Shown one piece after another: positions 54,501 through 64,000 of a stretch of 64,000 nt of DNA. A model generated the notes under the pieces. The model worked only from the letters and a program-made list of their open reading frames with translations. It was not told the DNA's origin and ran no database searches. How positions within the stretch are numbered: the stretch's first letter is position 1; every line of letters starts with the position of its first letter. The position numbers and the translations under genes were made by a program. Source of the DNA: Microbotryum silenes-acaulis (Eukaryota > Basidiomycota > Microbotryomycetes > Microbotryales > Microbotryaceae); contig QPFY01000017.1 in the NCBI GenBank assembly GCA_003665825.1, positions 434,001-498,000 of the forward strand, given 5' to 3'.

Positions 54501-57500
54501 GGAGTGTGTCGAACTTGGCAATCGACTCGGCGGATACGTCGCAGAGCTCGAGCATGTTTGCTCAAGCTCAGCCCTCGATTTTTCGAGTATCCAACACGTT
54601 GCGGCGTGGATTGCTTCAGAAGTCGGACGAGCCCCTGTGGAGGCCTTCCCCAGCGCGGCTGCCGTCAAGACGGCATTGACCCCACTGCAGACCTCGCTGG
54701 CCCTCACCAGCGGCAAGGCGATGAACAATATTTGGAGGGCTTGCCTTCCCTTTGAACCGGCTTCGCCTGCGATCAACTCGGCGTATCGAGATCTGCTTGA
54801 GCGTGGCGCACGAACGGACGGGCCGGTTTGGGACCGCGCTCTCGTCGACCTGTTCCTCGAGATTGCGGTTGCTCTTGGGACTCCGCAATCGCAGCACGGC
54901 GTCGGATTCGAGGATGAGGCGTCTGTACTCGCGAGAAAACTCATTGCATCGCTACCTCCCGTAACGACCGAAGGGAGCAGTCTCAAGGACGAAAGTACCG
55001 CGCTGGTGAACTCGTCTAATGCTGCGAGCGTGCTTGTTGCAGAGCTGGCTGCTGTTGCCAAGGTCATCACAAATGACTATTCGGTGAGTTTTCACTCTGG
55101 TGTTGATGGTTCTAATGGAGACCTACTGATGCGCCAAATGTGTGATAACAGCATTCCGCCTCGACGAGCCTGATACGCGTTGTGCACAGGAGTCAAGCAC
55201 TGTCCCTCGCAAGCATCGTCCCGATTCATCAGCTTGCGTCGTGGCCCCGAGAATATGGCGAGTAAATTTCGTCATTTGAACGATATGCCATCAGTGACTG
55301 ATTGGTTCCGCCCCTGGCTTCCGATTACGCAGAGGGTGCCATCAGCAGCCAGTCATCGGCCCAATTCAAGACGTTGCTGCTGTGGAATGAGCACCTTGCA
55401 CTTGGTCTTTCCCAAGTGAGCCCCTCGGGTTACTTTGGCACATCAAAAAGCGCCAAACTGATCATGGGGTTCTTCTTCAGATCACTTCCACCTACACCAT
55501 GGCCGACGTGACTCGACCTTTCTTGTTGCGTGAGGTCGTGCAGCTCAAGTGAGTACTCGGCTGTGACCACGATAGCATAACGACGAGGCTCATCGATCGT
55601 CTACCCTCACTCCCAGAACCAAAGACACATCTTCGCTCGGCAACCTCGTCGTTCTATCTGAAGGCCTCGGCCGGGCTGCGACAATCCAGACATGGACAGC
55701 CTCCCTTGACTACGGCTCTCGGAGGTCTGCTTTGAAATCCGTGCTGCTTGCCTCTATTGGTCTGGTAAGCCTCCTCTGCATGACTGCTGCGCTTCATTTG
55801 AACTGAACATCATGAGTACCTCTCTTTACAGCTCGTCAACGCGACCAAGGGGACCCAGCAGTGGGAAGCCTCGGGACTTGCAGGCTTGAGCGCCGCAGAT
55901 GCCGACTCGCCGGCGTTCGGCGAGGCGTTTGATCGCTATCTTGCACCAGCCATGACGAGTTTGGCAGACCCCGTCGAAGCGAGTCTAGCTATACTCGGAC
56001 AGGGATTTGTCGCATTTTCGAGATGCCTTTGGCATCTCTACCTGCCCAACTTGCCGCTCGACCCGGCCATCGGACTCCGAGCCCGCTCGGGGTACCTCAG
56101 CCGTCAGCTCGATCACCTCTCGGGCGTCCTTCAGTCGTTGCACCTTGCCGAGCTACACCGCACGGGTAATGCTCAAAACGACAAAATCGATCGGCTCAGC
56201 AAGAAGTTGGACGACCTCAGGCCCAAGCTCGATGAGGCCAAGGTCGTTCCCGTCCAGCGCGAAGGCAACCCTGCTCTGCTGTCCAGTCTCTTCCAAGAGC
56301 TACAGTCGTTCCGCGAGCAGATCATCAGCGAGGCGCAGCTCGATACGCTGACAAACGATCTCATGGGTGCCGCACCGACCGAATCCGTCTTGAGCCGAGA
56401 ATTGAGCATGCAGCGATCGGTCGAGACCTTGCTGCATCGCTTGGACGCAGTCTACGGCGAGCTCGTCGACATCCTCGCGCCGTTGCGCCTGTCTCTCTGC
56501 TCGTTAAAAATCGGCTTTGCACTGCTCTCCCAACTTGCTAGCCTCAAGCTGGCTAGTGCGTCCTCGTCGGAACCTTTTGTCGAGCTCCTTCATCACCTCG
56601 TCAGCTTTCCCAAAGCGGCTCACAAGCATAGGATCGATGCGATCGACCTCCCGCTCACGATCAAAGCCAATCAGACACCCCTCTCACCGACGCGTGCAAC
56701 ATTGCTCCAGGTTACGGCCCTCATCAGCCAGCTCACGCACAGCGGCCGATTTGATCGCGATGCTTTGCGCCGCCTCACCCAGCTGTACGATCGTCTTCAC
56801 TATCTCTGGACTAGCGATCGTCGCAAGGACGAAGAGGCCGCGCGTGCCGCTGAAAGCGTCTACAGATCCAAAGCCGACGTGGAGCAGATTGCTACAGATG
56901 AGGAGCTCGAAGCCGCCGAATTTGCCCAGCTGTTCCCTACGTTTGAGGATGCGCTGGACTCCAACGACTCCGTCGACAAGCCGCCGGCGACGAATGGTTC
57001 GATCACCGCCGCCAACGGCGCCACGGCCTCAACCAAGGTGTTCCATCACCTTCAGCCTCAGGACGAGGCGCTGCTCGCCAAACTGCACGTCGGTCTTCTA
57101 GGAAACGGGCGGATTTACGACTTCGTTGGTAAGTGCGAGAAGGAATATGATAGTATCCGTACTTCCAGCATCACGACACTATTGCCAGATCTTTACGCCC
57201 ATCTCGAAGAGGGACTTGATCGGGCCTCGGCCGCGTACCGAGTTCGCTCGCTCGTCGAGCTCAGCCAGTCGATGAAGCCTTCGACATCATCCCACCCAGC
57301 TCTGTCGCGGGACCGCGACTTCTACACTGAGCCCGACGTGCAAGAGACGGCCAAGGCTGTTCCTATCCTACTCGCCACTTCAGCGCGTCTCTCTGATCTT
57401 ATCGAGACGTGGCCTGACCAGATGGTTCTGAAGAACCTCCACGAGCGCTGCCAAGCGGTGCTTTCGCTTTCGTCGCAATCTCCGATCGCACAAGTCCTCA

Positions 57501-60500
57501 CAGCTATCGAGCAACTGTTGCAACACACCGAGGACTGGGAATCATACGCTAGTTCCGAACACTCGCTGGCGACAAACCGTGCCGAAATCATTAACCTCAT
57601 CATCGAGTGGCGTCGAACCGAGCTCACGTGTTGGTCACGTCTGCTTTCAACGATCGAGAAACGCTTCAAGGCCCCCGTCGCAACGTGGTGGTTCCGGTTC
57701 TACGAAACAATGATCCGCGCAGCGCCTGGCGTCGACGAAGACCCCGCCACTCCGACGCACGAACAGAAATCGCCGGCCGAGTTCAACCGCGAACTCGTGG
57801 CCCTGCTGGATTCCTTCTTTTCGACCTGCTCGATTGGGCAGTTCCAGGCTCGTCTGGAGCTGACCTTGTCGTTCGCCAATCTGGCGAGCAAGCTTGGTTC
57901 TCAATTTTATGAGGATGCGGTGAGTTGCTGCCAGCCATGAAACGTGCCCAGACCCTCCGCTGACATGAGGCGGGTACTACTTTGTTTCTACAGATCCACG
58001 ATGGTGCCCGCTCCTTGAACACTGTCGCCCAGCTCCTTTTGAACATCCACGCATTCTACGATCAGTTCACCCCTCGCATTTCTGCGTTCCTTTGCACCGA
58101 GCGAGCAAAGATCGACAAGGACGTCAACAACCTCATCAAACTCGCAAGCTGGAAGGATGTGAACGTGTACGCTCTGCGCCAAAGCGCGATTCGCAGTCAT
58201 CACCAGCTCTACAAGTTCGTCCGCAAATTGCGAGCGGTTCTACAGAAGCCCGCAAGCGACTTTTTCACTCGCTCAGAGAGTGCGCAGTCGACCGAATTAT
58301 CGTGAGTTTCTTGAGGTGATGCTAAGTGTGGCATTACGCGTTCCAAACTGACAGTATGTGACCTCATGATTTGAATAGCATCGCCCCCCACCTGGCGACC
58401 CGCGATTTGGCTTTGGTTCTTAACTCGATGCCTAGCTTACCCAAAGAGATCACCGCGGCAACGAGCGCGAGCCACATCGCCAATTTGGATCGCACGCTCC
58501 GTCGTCTCGCCGCGTGGCAGACGACGTCGCTCGGACCTTTCATCGGCGCCAACCGCGCTGGACAAGTTGATGCGTTCGCCGTAGAGATTATTCGCACATC
58601 AAAGGACCTCAAGAGCGAGCCGCTTGGGGAGGAGGAGGGCCGCGACCAGCGCCTTAAGTCGCTCATAGCACGTAAGCGTCGCGCCTGGATCGAATTGTTG
58701 CGCGAGATGAAACGAGTGGGCCTGTCGCCCTCGCCCGCCCCGGCCATCGTCGACCGCCTGAAGGATGCTGGTCATGTCTACACGCTGCCATCGTCGAGGC
58801 GTGTCTTCTCCCTCGACGTCTCTCTCCTTCCCGAAGACCAACGACGCCTGTTGCGCGAGGTCGACGACTACCACTACAGAATGACGTCCGAGCTCCCTGC
58901 TCTTCGGGCGTGTCCCGCCAACCACCACGACGACGTTTTGACTCGCGAGGTGCAGCGTGCGATCGGTTCGATCGAGTCCGGTGTCGCCATGAGCTTCGAC
59001 AGTCGAGTCCAGCTCGTGCCGGCAATCATGTCTGCATCCCGCCTGAGCTTCATTGCCAGCAAGATGGAATCCGTCGGAGCCGAGTCGATCGGTCAGAGCG
59101 TTGCGACGACAAAGGCTCTCGCCGAGTCACTGCTCGAGCTCGTCTGCGAAGTCTCGAGCGGTCTGTCGGACGCACGCGTCGAGCTCAACAACCACCGTGT
59201 CGCGCTCGACGGTCGCCCGACTGACGACTTGTCGGTGGTCGCCAAGCTCATCGATGATTCCGATCGTGTACTCTTTGATGATGTCGAGCAACTACGAGAA
59301 CTGGCCGCCATCGACTCGTTCGACCCAGTCATAGGTACCAAGCAAGAGCTCGAGATCATACGAACCGCGCACACTCACCTGCGGTCGATCGTCGATGCTT
59401 TCACCATTCTCGAAGCGCCGGTCTCGGTTCGCTACCTCGTCGACCCATTGGGCCAGTGGATCCGATCCCTACGCCTTCCATCGGTCGAACCTGAGACGGT
59501 CGGCGCTTCCAGCGCTGTAGCAGATCTCGGCAAATTGAACACACAGCATGCCACTCTCATCGATTCGATCCTGGTCATCGCTCAAGAGCTTCGCACTCGT
59601 GCCGAAGGGATGGAGAAGGTAGACCCCGATGGCGAAACGCGCGACCACGCGATCAAGCTCGATCATCGCTCCTTGCAGGAGACCATCGCGGTCTGGCGAT
59701 CTGACGAGATTCTGGACCAAGCCGTCGCCCTTGCGCGTTCTGCTCATGCTCTCTTGGGCTCTTCGGTTGCTCTTCAGCCCGCTGTTTGCGCGCTTTTGCT
59801 ACGCGTGGCCCCCTTCATTCGCCTTTTCGTGGACTTGTTGTCCGACCACCTCGTTGAGTACCTGCGCTGGATGCGAGCCATCCTCAAGCTCGCCTACGTC
59901 GCCTCCACCGTCGTCAAGGAGCTTGCCGCGCAAGGGTTCTGCCGGCCCGTGGAAGATGATGGGAAAGATGGTGAAGAAGCGGATGGCAAGACCTCGGACG
60001 GCACTGGAATGGCTGATGGCAAAGGCGCCAATAACGTAAGCAATGAAATCGAGGACGAATCACAGATTGAAGGACTCGAGAACGATGTGCAGCAAGAGAA
60101 GGAGAAGAACGAGCACCAGGACGAAGAGGATGGTCAAGACGATGCAATCGAGACGAACATGGACTTTGAAGGCGATCTCGAAGACCGAGGTGATCAGGAC
60201 CAGGACGATCAGGACAAAGATGACGAAGATAGCGACGAGGATGAGGACGCGCCGGAACCGGACGAGCAAGTCACGGATGTCGATCCGCTCGACCCTTCTA
60301 CGGTTGACGAGAAGTTCTGGGGCGACGAGGCTTCCAAGGACGAGCCCAAAGATTCTGCCAACGAGGAGCTCAACCAAGAGACCGAGCAAAAGTCCGGCAA
60401 GTCCGAGATGACCGCCAAGGATGATCAAGCCCCGGAGCCGAAATCAGAAGGCAAGGACTCGAGTGCCGAAAAAGACCAGCCCGAGCAGCCTGAGGAGGAG

Positions 60501-62936
60501 AAGAGTGGGCGTGAGATGGAGCAGGATGGAAAGGACGAAGCCGAGAAAGAAGGAGACGAGGTCGAGAACGGGGAGCAGGATGACGACGAGGGGGAGGATC
60601 AAGATGCCCCACCCCAAGCCGACGACAAAGACCGACTGAACCACCAAATGCCCGAAGGCGACAATTTTGACTTGCCGGAGGACTTGAATCTTGACGGGGA
60701 GGAGGAGAAGGAAGATCAAGCCAAAGATTTGGACCTGGACGACATGGATGTCCCAGCTGGTATGTCTGGCGAAAGGCCTGCCCCTTTGTGGATCAAACGG
60801 TTTGCTGATCTTTCACGTCTGAAATCTCCTACAGATCCCGACGATGGCGACCACGACGACGGCGACGACCAGCTTGACGAGATGGGTGACTCGAACGAGG
60901 GTCCCGGCGAGGCGGACGACGCATTGGTCGCCGACGCCGACGCCGACGATGGTGAGCCACAACCCGACAACCCCGAGGAAGATGCGCCGCAGCCGGATCA
61001 ACAAGCATCGCTCGACGACTCGTCTGGCGGAGCTCAAGATGGGGAACAGGGCGGAGAAGGATCCCAAGATAAGAGTGCCACCGCACCTGCCGATCCGAAG
61101 CCATCATCGAACGAAGCACCCACCACTTCCGGCGCCCAGCAGGAGCTTACCGATGCCATGGACCCGAGGCAAGCACCAGCGGACGATGCCGAGGACCAGA
61201 AGATGAACGCCGAAGACGATGCAGCCGAGGCTCCCCTTTCGGCCCCTTCGAATGCGGCGAGTGGGACGTCAAAAGAGCGATCGGCCGCCACCGACCCTCC
61301 AGCCCAATCGCAAGCTGATCGCTCGACGCCAGCCCAGCCCCAACGTAGCTTGGGCGATGCGATGCAATCTTGGCGCCGTCGATTGGAGCAGATTGCCGAC
61401 ATGAGCGAGGTCACCGAAGAGTCCCCTGCCGAAGTCGATCATGCCAGCAATGACAAGGACGGCGAGGTCGAGTATGTCGCTGAGGGACAAGAGCATGATG
61501 CAGACGAGCAGGCACTCGGACCGGCGAGCGAAGATCAAGTCACAAAACTTGAGCAGTTGCGACTTGGCGACGAGGAGGAGCCGCAAAAGCACTTTGATGC
61601 CGACGATGCAATGCAAGTCGATGAGCCACCTACCGCCGATCCGACTAACCAGCCATCGTCGACGATCAACCTCGACGGATCTTCCCTTGCCGAGACCGAC
61701 GCCAAGGCCATTCCTGCTACCGAGTTGCGGGACCAACATCCCGTGGACCCCGAGGACGATTCTGCGCTCGACGACGAGAAAGCCGATCATCTCGAGGATG
61801 AGGACGACGAGCTTCGCTCAAGGACACTCGCCACCCAGGATGACGCTGAAGCCGATCACCAAGTTGAACAGGCCATGTTGCTGTGGCATAGTGGAGATGA
61901 CCCGACCATGACTGCTGATGGTGTGTGGAGGTTGTACGAATCGTTGACGCGCGATCTCTCGTATGCTCTCACGGAACAACTTCGTCTCATTCTTGAACCC
62001 ACGCTCGCGACCCGACTGAAGGGCGACTATCGCTCTGGCAAACGCCTCAACCTCAAGAAGATCATCCCCTACATCGCGTCCGAGTTCACCAAGGACAAGA
62101 TCTGGTTGCGACGAACTCGACCGTCGCAGCGCGAATATCAGATTCTGATCGCGATCGATGACAGCAAGTCAATGGCCGACTCGCACTCGGTGCACCTCGC
62201 CTTCCAGTCTCTGGCCCTCATCTCCCGCGCCTTAACCCGCCTTGAAGTCGGTGGCATGTCCATTTGTCGATTCGGCGACACGATGGACGTTTTGCACCCT
62301 TTCGAGGGTGGTCAACTCTCCGATGATGCAGGAGCTAGACTGCTCGAACAATTCACCTTCTCTCAACGCACGACCGATGTGCGCCTGCTGGTCGAGCGAT
62401 CGCTCACTCATCTGGCCCTCGCCAAGGATGCGGCCCGCTCCGGCAAGTCCTCGCTGGCCGCTGGTGACCTGTGGCAGTTGCAAATTATCATCTCCGACGG
62501 CATGTGTCAAGACCATGGCGCGCTCCAAGCTCTCCTTCGTCGCGCTGCGGAGCAGAAGGTCATGTTCGTATTTGTCGTCATCGACTCGCTGCACCGTCAG
62601 ACCCTCGAGACCCACTCGGGCTCTTCAACCCCCGTCACTTCATCAGCATCGTCCACAGTCAACCAAAACTCGATCTTAGCGATGCAATCCGTGTCCTACT
62701 CCAAGGGCAGTGACGGTCGACTCGAGCTCAATATGAATCGGTACCTCGACTCGTTCCCGTTTGAGTACTTCGTCGTTCTGCGCGACGTCGAGGCGCTTCC
62801 CGAGGTTTTGAGTGCCACGCTGAGACAGTTCTTCGAACGGGTCAGTGACAGCTTTGCTTTCCTCGTCGCGTCTTGCTACCCGGACCTTGTGCTGACTCGC
62901 ACTCTTTATCTACACCAGGTCTCGTCGGATCGATGA
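45568..62936 (+). CDS. MDN1: Midasin (Rea1), dynein-like AAA+ ATPase of 60S ribosome assembly
   Basis: Giant nuclear ATPase that strips assembly factors (Rsa4, Ytm1) from pre-60S particles. Exons: 45568-46373, 46476-48002, 48074-51559, 51637-51711, 51792-54435, 54502-55083, 55152-55257, 55333-55415, 55481-55548, 55617-55764, 55832-57919, 57994-58301, 58379-60759, 60835-62840, 62919-62936, giving 5441 residues. Walker A motifs: degenerate AAA1 (about 538), then LLVGETGTGKTA (927), LIQGPTSAGKTS (1371), LLVGETGAGKTS (1663), LLEGSPGVGKTS (2081) and LTGPKGCGKTS (2396). A long linker, an Asp/Glu-rich region (about 4497-5115) and the MIDAS site AIDDSKSMAD (about 5205) follow. An RKRRK cluster sits inside AAA2. 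The 5' end is uncertain; ATG 45778 is possible. Intron 55258-55332 seems to use a GC donor, and two introns are stop-free. Confidence 0.95.
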
Positions 62937-63328
62937 TCGTGGCCATCTATCCCAGTTGTTTTTCCATTCTACGCAAGTATTTATAGAACGCAAAGTGAGT
63001 GCCAAGTCGCGCATTTGCAAAGGTCGCTGAGATCATGCACTCTGATCGACCTTCGCTGAGATCAGGTGACCGCAACATACGCAGATCATTAAAATCGCAT
63101 TTCGCATAGTATTTTGACTTTCCTGTTAGTAGATTGTATCACCTGATCGATTGTTGTAACGCTGTTCTCTCTCTCGCACCGCACTCCGAACACTGAATCG
63201 TCTCGCACGAGAGCGCGAGTTGGCATAACAACAGATGTAGGGTGGGAACAATCACGATGCCTTTTCCCTAAAACCAACAAAACCAAGTTAAAACTTGCTC
63301 TCCCTGAAACCCATGTCCTTCCATTTCC
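62937..63328. other. Intergenic region between convergent genes
   Basis: The 392 bases after MDN1 hold the 3' ends of MDN1 and of the minus-strand gene. AT-richer sequence at 63080-63140 looks like 3' UTR. Nothing else was seen. Confidence 0.55.
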
Positions 63329-64000
63329 TCAACCCTTTCTGGCCGTCGTCGCAGCGACGTACTTGCCCTTCTCTGCATCGAAGCGACCTGTGACGCTCGC
63401 TACGGTCGGGGAAGCGAGCAAGTCGGCGACGCTTCCCGCGATGGGTCTCGAAGCCCTCGTGCCCCTTGCCCTCTCGCTGCCTTCACCAACACTTCCATCC
63501 ACGACCAAGACCGACTCTGGCCGACTCGGTTCCGTCAATCTATTCGTCGCGCTCGAAGTCGAGGGCGACGCAATCGCCGATGACGAAGTCGGTGCTTGTT
63601 TGGCAGCAGCAGCGGCGAGGTATTTCTGACTAACGTATTTCCCTTTGGTCGGGTCGTAGATCCCTGTCACGGCGCCAACGCTTTCGGAATCCAACAAAGC
63701 CCTAAGGTCACCTTCCAATGGGGCGGCCAGGCGCGTTGCTCTTGAATGGGTCGGCACCGAACGCGGTCGAGGAGGTGGGACAACGGGTGGGAGGAGCTGT
63801 TGAGCCGCTGCGGAGGACGTCGAGGCCCGAGGGGAGTTTGAGACGCGAGGAACCGAAGCTGTTCGTGCGAGGTTGTGCGGTTTCCGATCCGCGAGTTTGG
63901 AATCCGAGTACCTCCTCTGCTTGGGCTCATTGACGATCAATCGACCGGGCAAAGACCTCCTCGGTGCGCCATTCGACGAAGTCGATGTTGAAGCCGACAT
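63329..64000 (-). CDS. Serine/alanine-rich hypothetical protein, possibly incomplete
   Basis: An uninterrupted frame of 223 codons with stop at 63329-63331; an ATG coincides with the window edge at 64000, so the true start may lie outside. Not recognised. It is rich in Ser, Ala, Pro and Arg and probably disordered. Two related segments are visible: SVGAVTGIYDPTKGKYVSQ (about residues 106-124) and TVASVTGRFDAEKGKYVAA (about 200-218), each preceded by a short LLxS-like helix (LRALLDSES, VADLLASPT). The repeated VTGxxDxxKGKYV unit suggests a short binding module present twice. The composition suits a regulatory or scaffold protein, but that is inference. Confidence 0.6.
   Translation of the reverse strand: MSASTSTSSNGAPRRSLPGRLIVNEPKQRRYSDSKLADRKPHNLARTASVPRVSNSPRASTSSAAAQQLLPPVVPPPRPRSVPTHSRATRLAAPLEGDLRALLDSESVGAVTGIYDPTKGKYVSQKYLAAAAAKQAPTSSSAIASPSTSSATNRLTEPSRPESVLVVDGSVGEGSERARGTRASRPIAGSVADLLASPTVASVTGRFDAEKGKYVAATTARKG

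Noticed and set aside
53694..55070. A 458-codon open frame on the minus strand
   Set aside because: It lies opposite conserved MDN1 exons and crosses an MDN1 intron. The Ser/Arg-rich text is typical of antisense reading in GC-rich genes.
58379..62936. One uninterrupted last exon for MDN1
   Set aside because: The frame is open, but two segments have strong splice borders and branch-like motifs, interrupt the acidic region or extend the end beyond the family norm, and are multiples of three.

Overview
This 64 kb window is nuclear DNA of a fungus, most likely a basidiomycete. The genes are intron-rich: most introns are about 50-120 bases, with GTRAGT-like donors, CTGAC/CTGAT branch-like motifs and YAG acceptors. 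Coding regions are GC-rich and genes are tightly packed on both strands. Gene content (fungal Mob2, AIM41, Zrt-type ZIP transporter, caprin-like RGG protein, phenol-hydroxylase-type flavoprotein) fits a basidiomycetous yeast; a Microbotryomycetes/Rhodotorula-like source is my inference, not something I could test. No bacterial, plasmid or viral genes, CRISPR arrays or convincing tRNA/rRNA genes were seen.

Layout, left to right: ornithine cyclodeaminase/mu-crystallin (-) diverging from MOB2 (+); a ZIP metal transporter (+); the mitochondrial metallopeptidase OMA1 (+); a HAD phosphatase of the HDHD2 type (-) diverging from a caprin-like RGG protein (+); a two-finger C2H2 transcription factor (-); a 3 kb gene-poor stretch with a small inverted-repeat element; an HSDL2-type dehydrogenase (+); a TPR protein of unknown role (-) diverging from a PCID2/Csn12-type PCI protein (+); signal peptide peptidase (+) converging on AIM41 (-); a large PH-Sec7 Arf-GEF (-); a WrbA/Pst2-type quinone reductase with a cysteine tail (-); a gene-poor accessory stretch with a MITE-like element, a 24-base direct repeat, an AT-rich patch and a broken-looking ORF; a phenol 2-monooxygenase-type enzyme (+); the giant ribosome-assembly ATPase midasin/MDN1 (+, about 17 kb, 15 exons); and a fragment of an unknown serine-rich protein (-) running to the right edge.

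The genes are mostly unrelated housekeeping functions: morphogenesis signalling, vesicle traffic, mitochondrial quality control, ribosome biogenesis, mRNA export, zinc uptake. I see no operon-like new system. Three divergent pairs share promoters of about 300 bases. For almost every gene I rebuilt the exons by hand from splice sites, reading frame and family conservation; these models keep frame throughout, but they are predictions without transcript support. The most unusual signals are two MITE-like elements with flanking direct repeats, a perfect 26-base palindrome in the first intron of the phenol hydroxylase gene, two predicted GC-AG introns, a start codon split by an intron in MOB2, stop-free 3n introns in MDN1 and AIM41, and an unresolved coding-like stretch upstream of OMA1.
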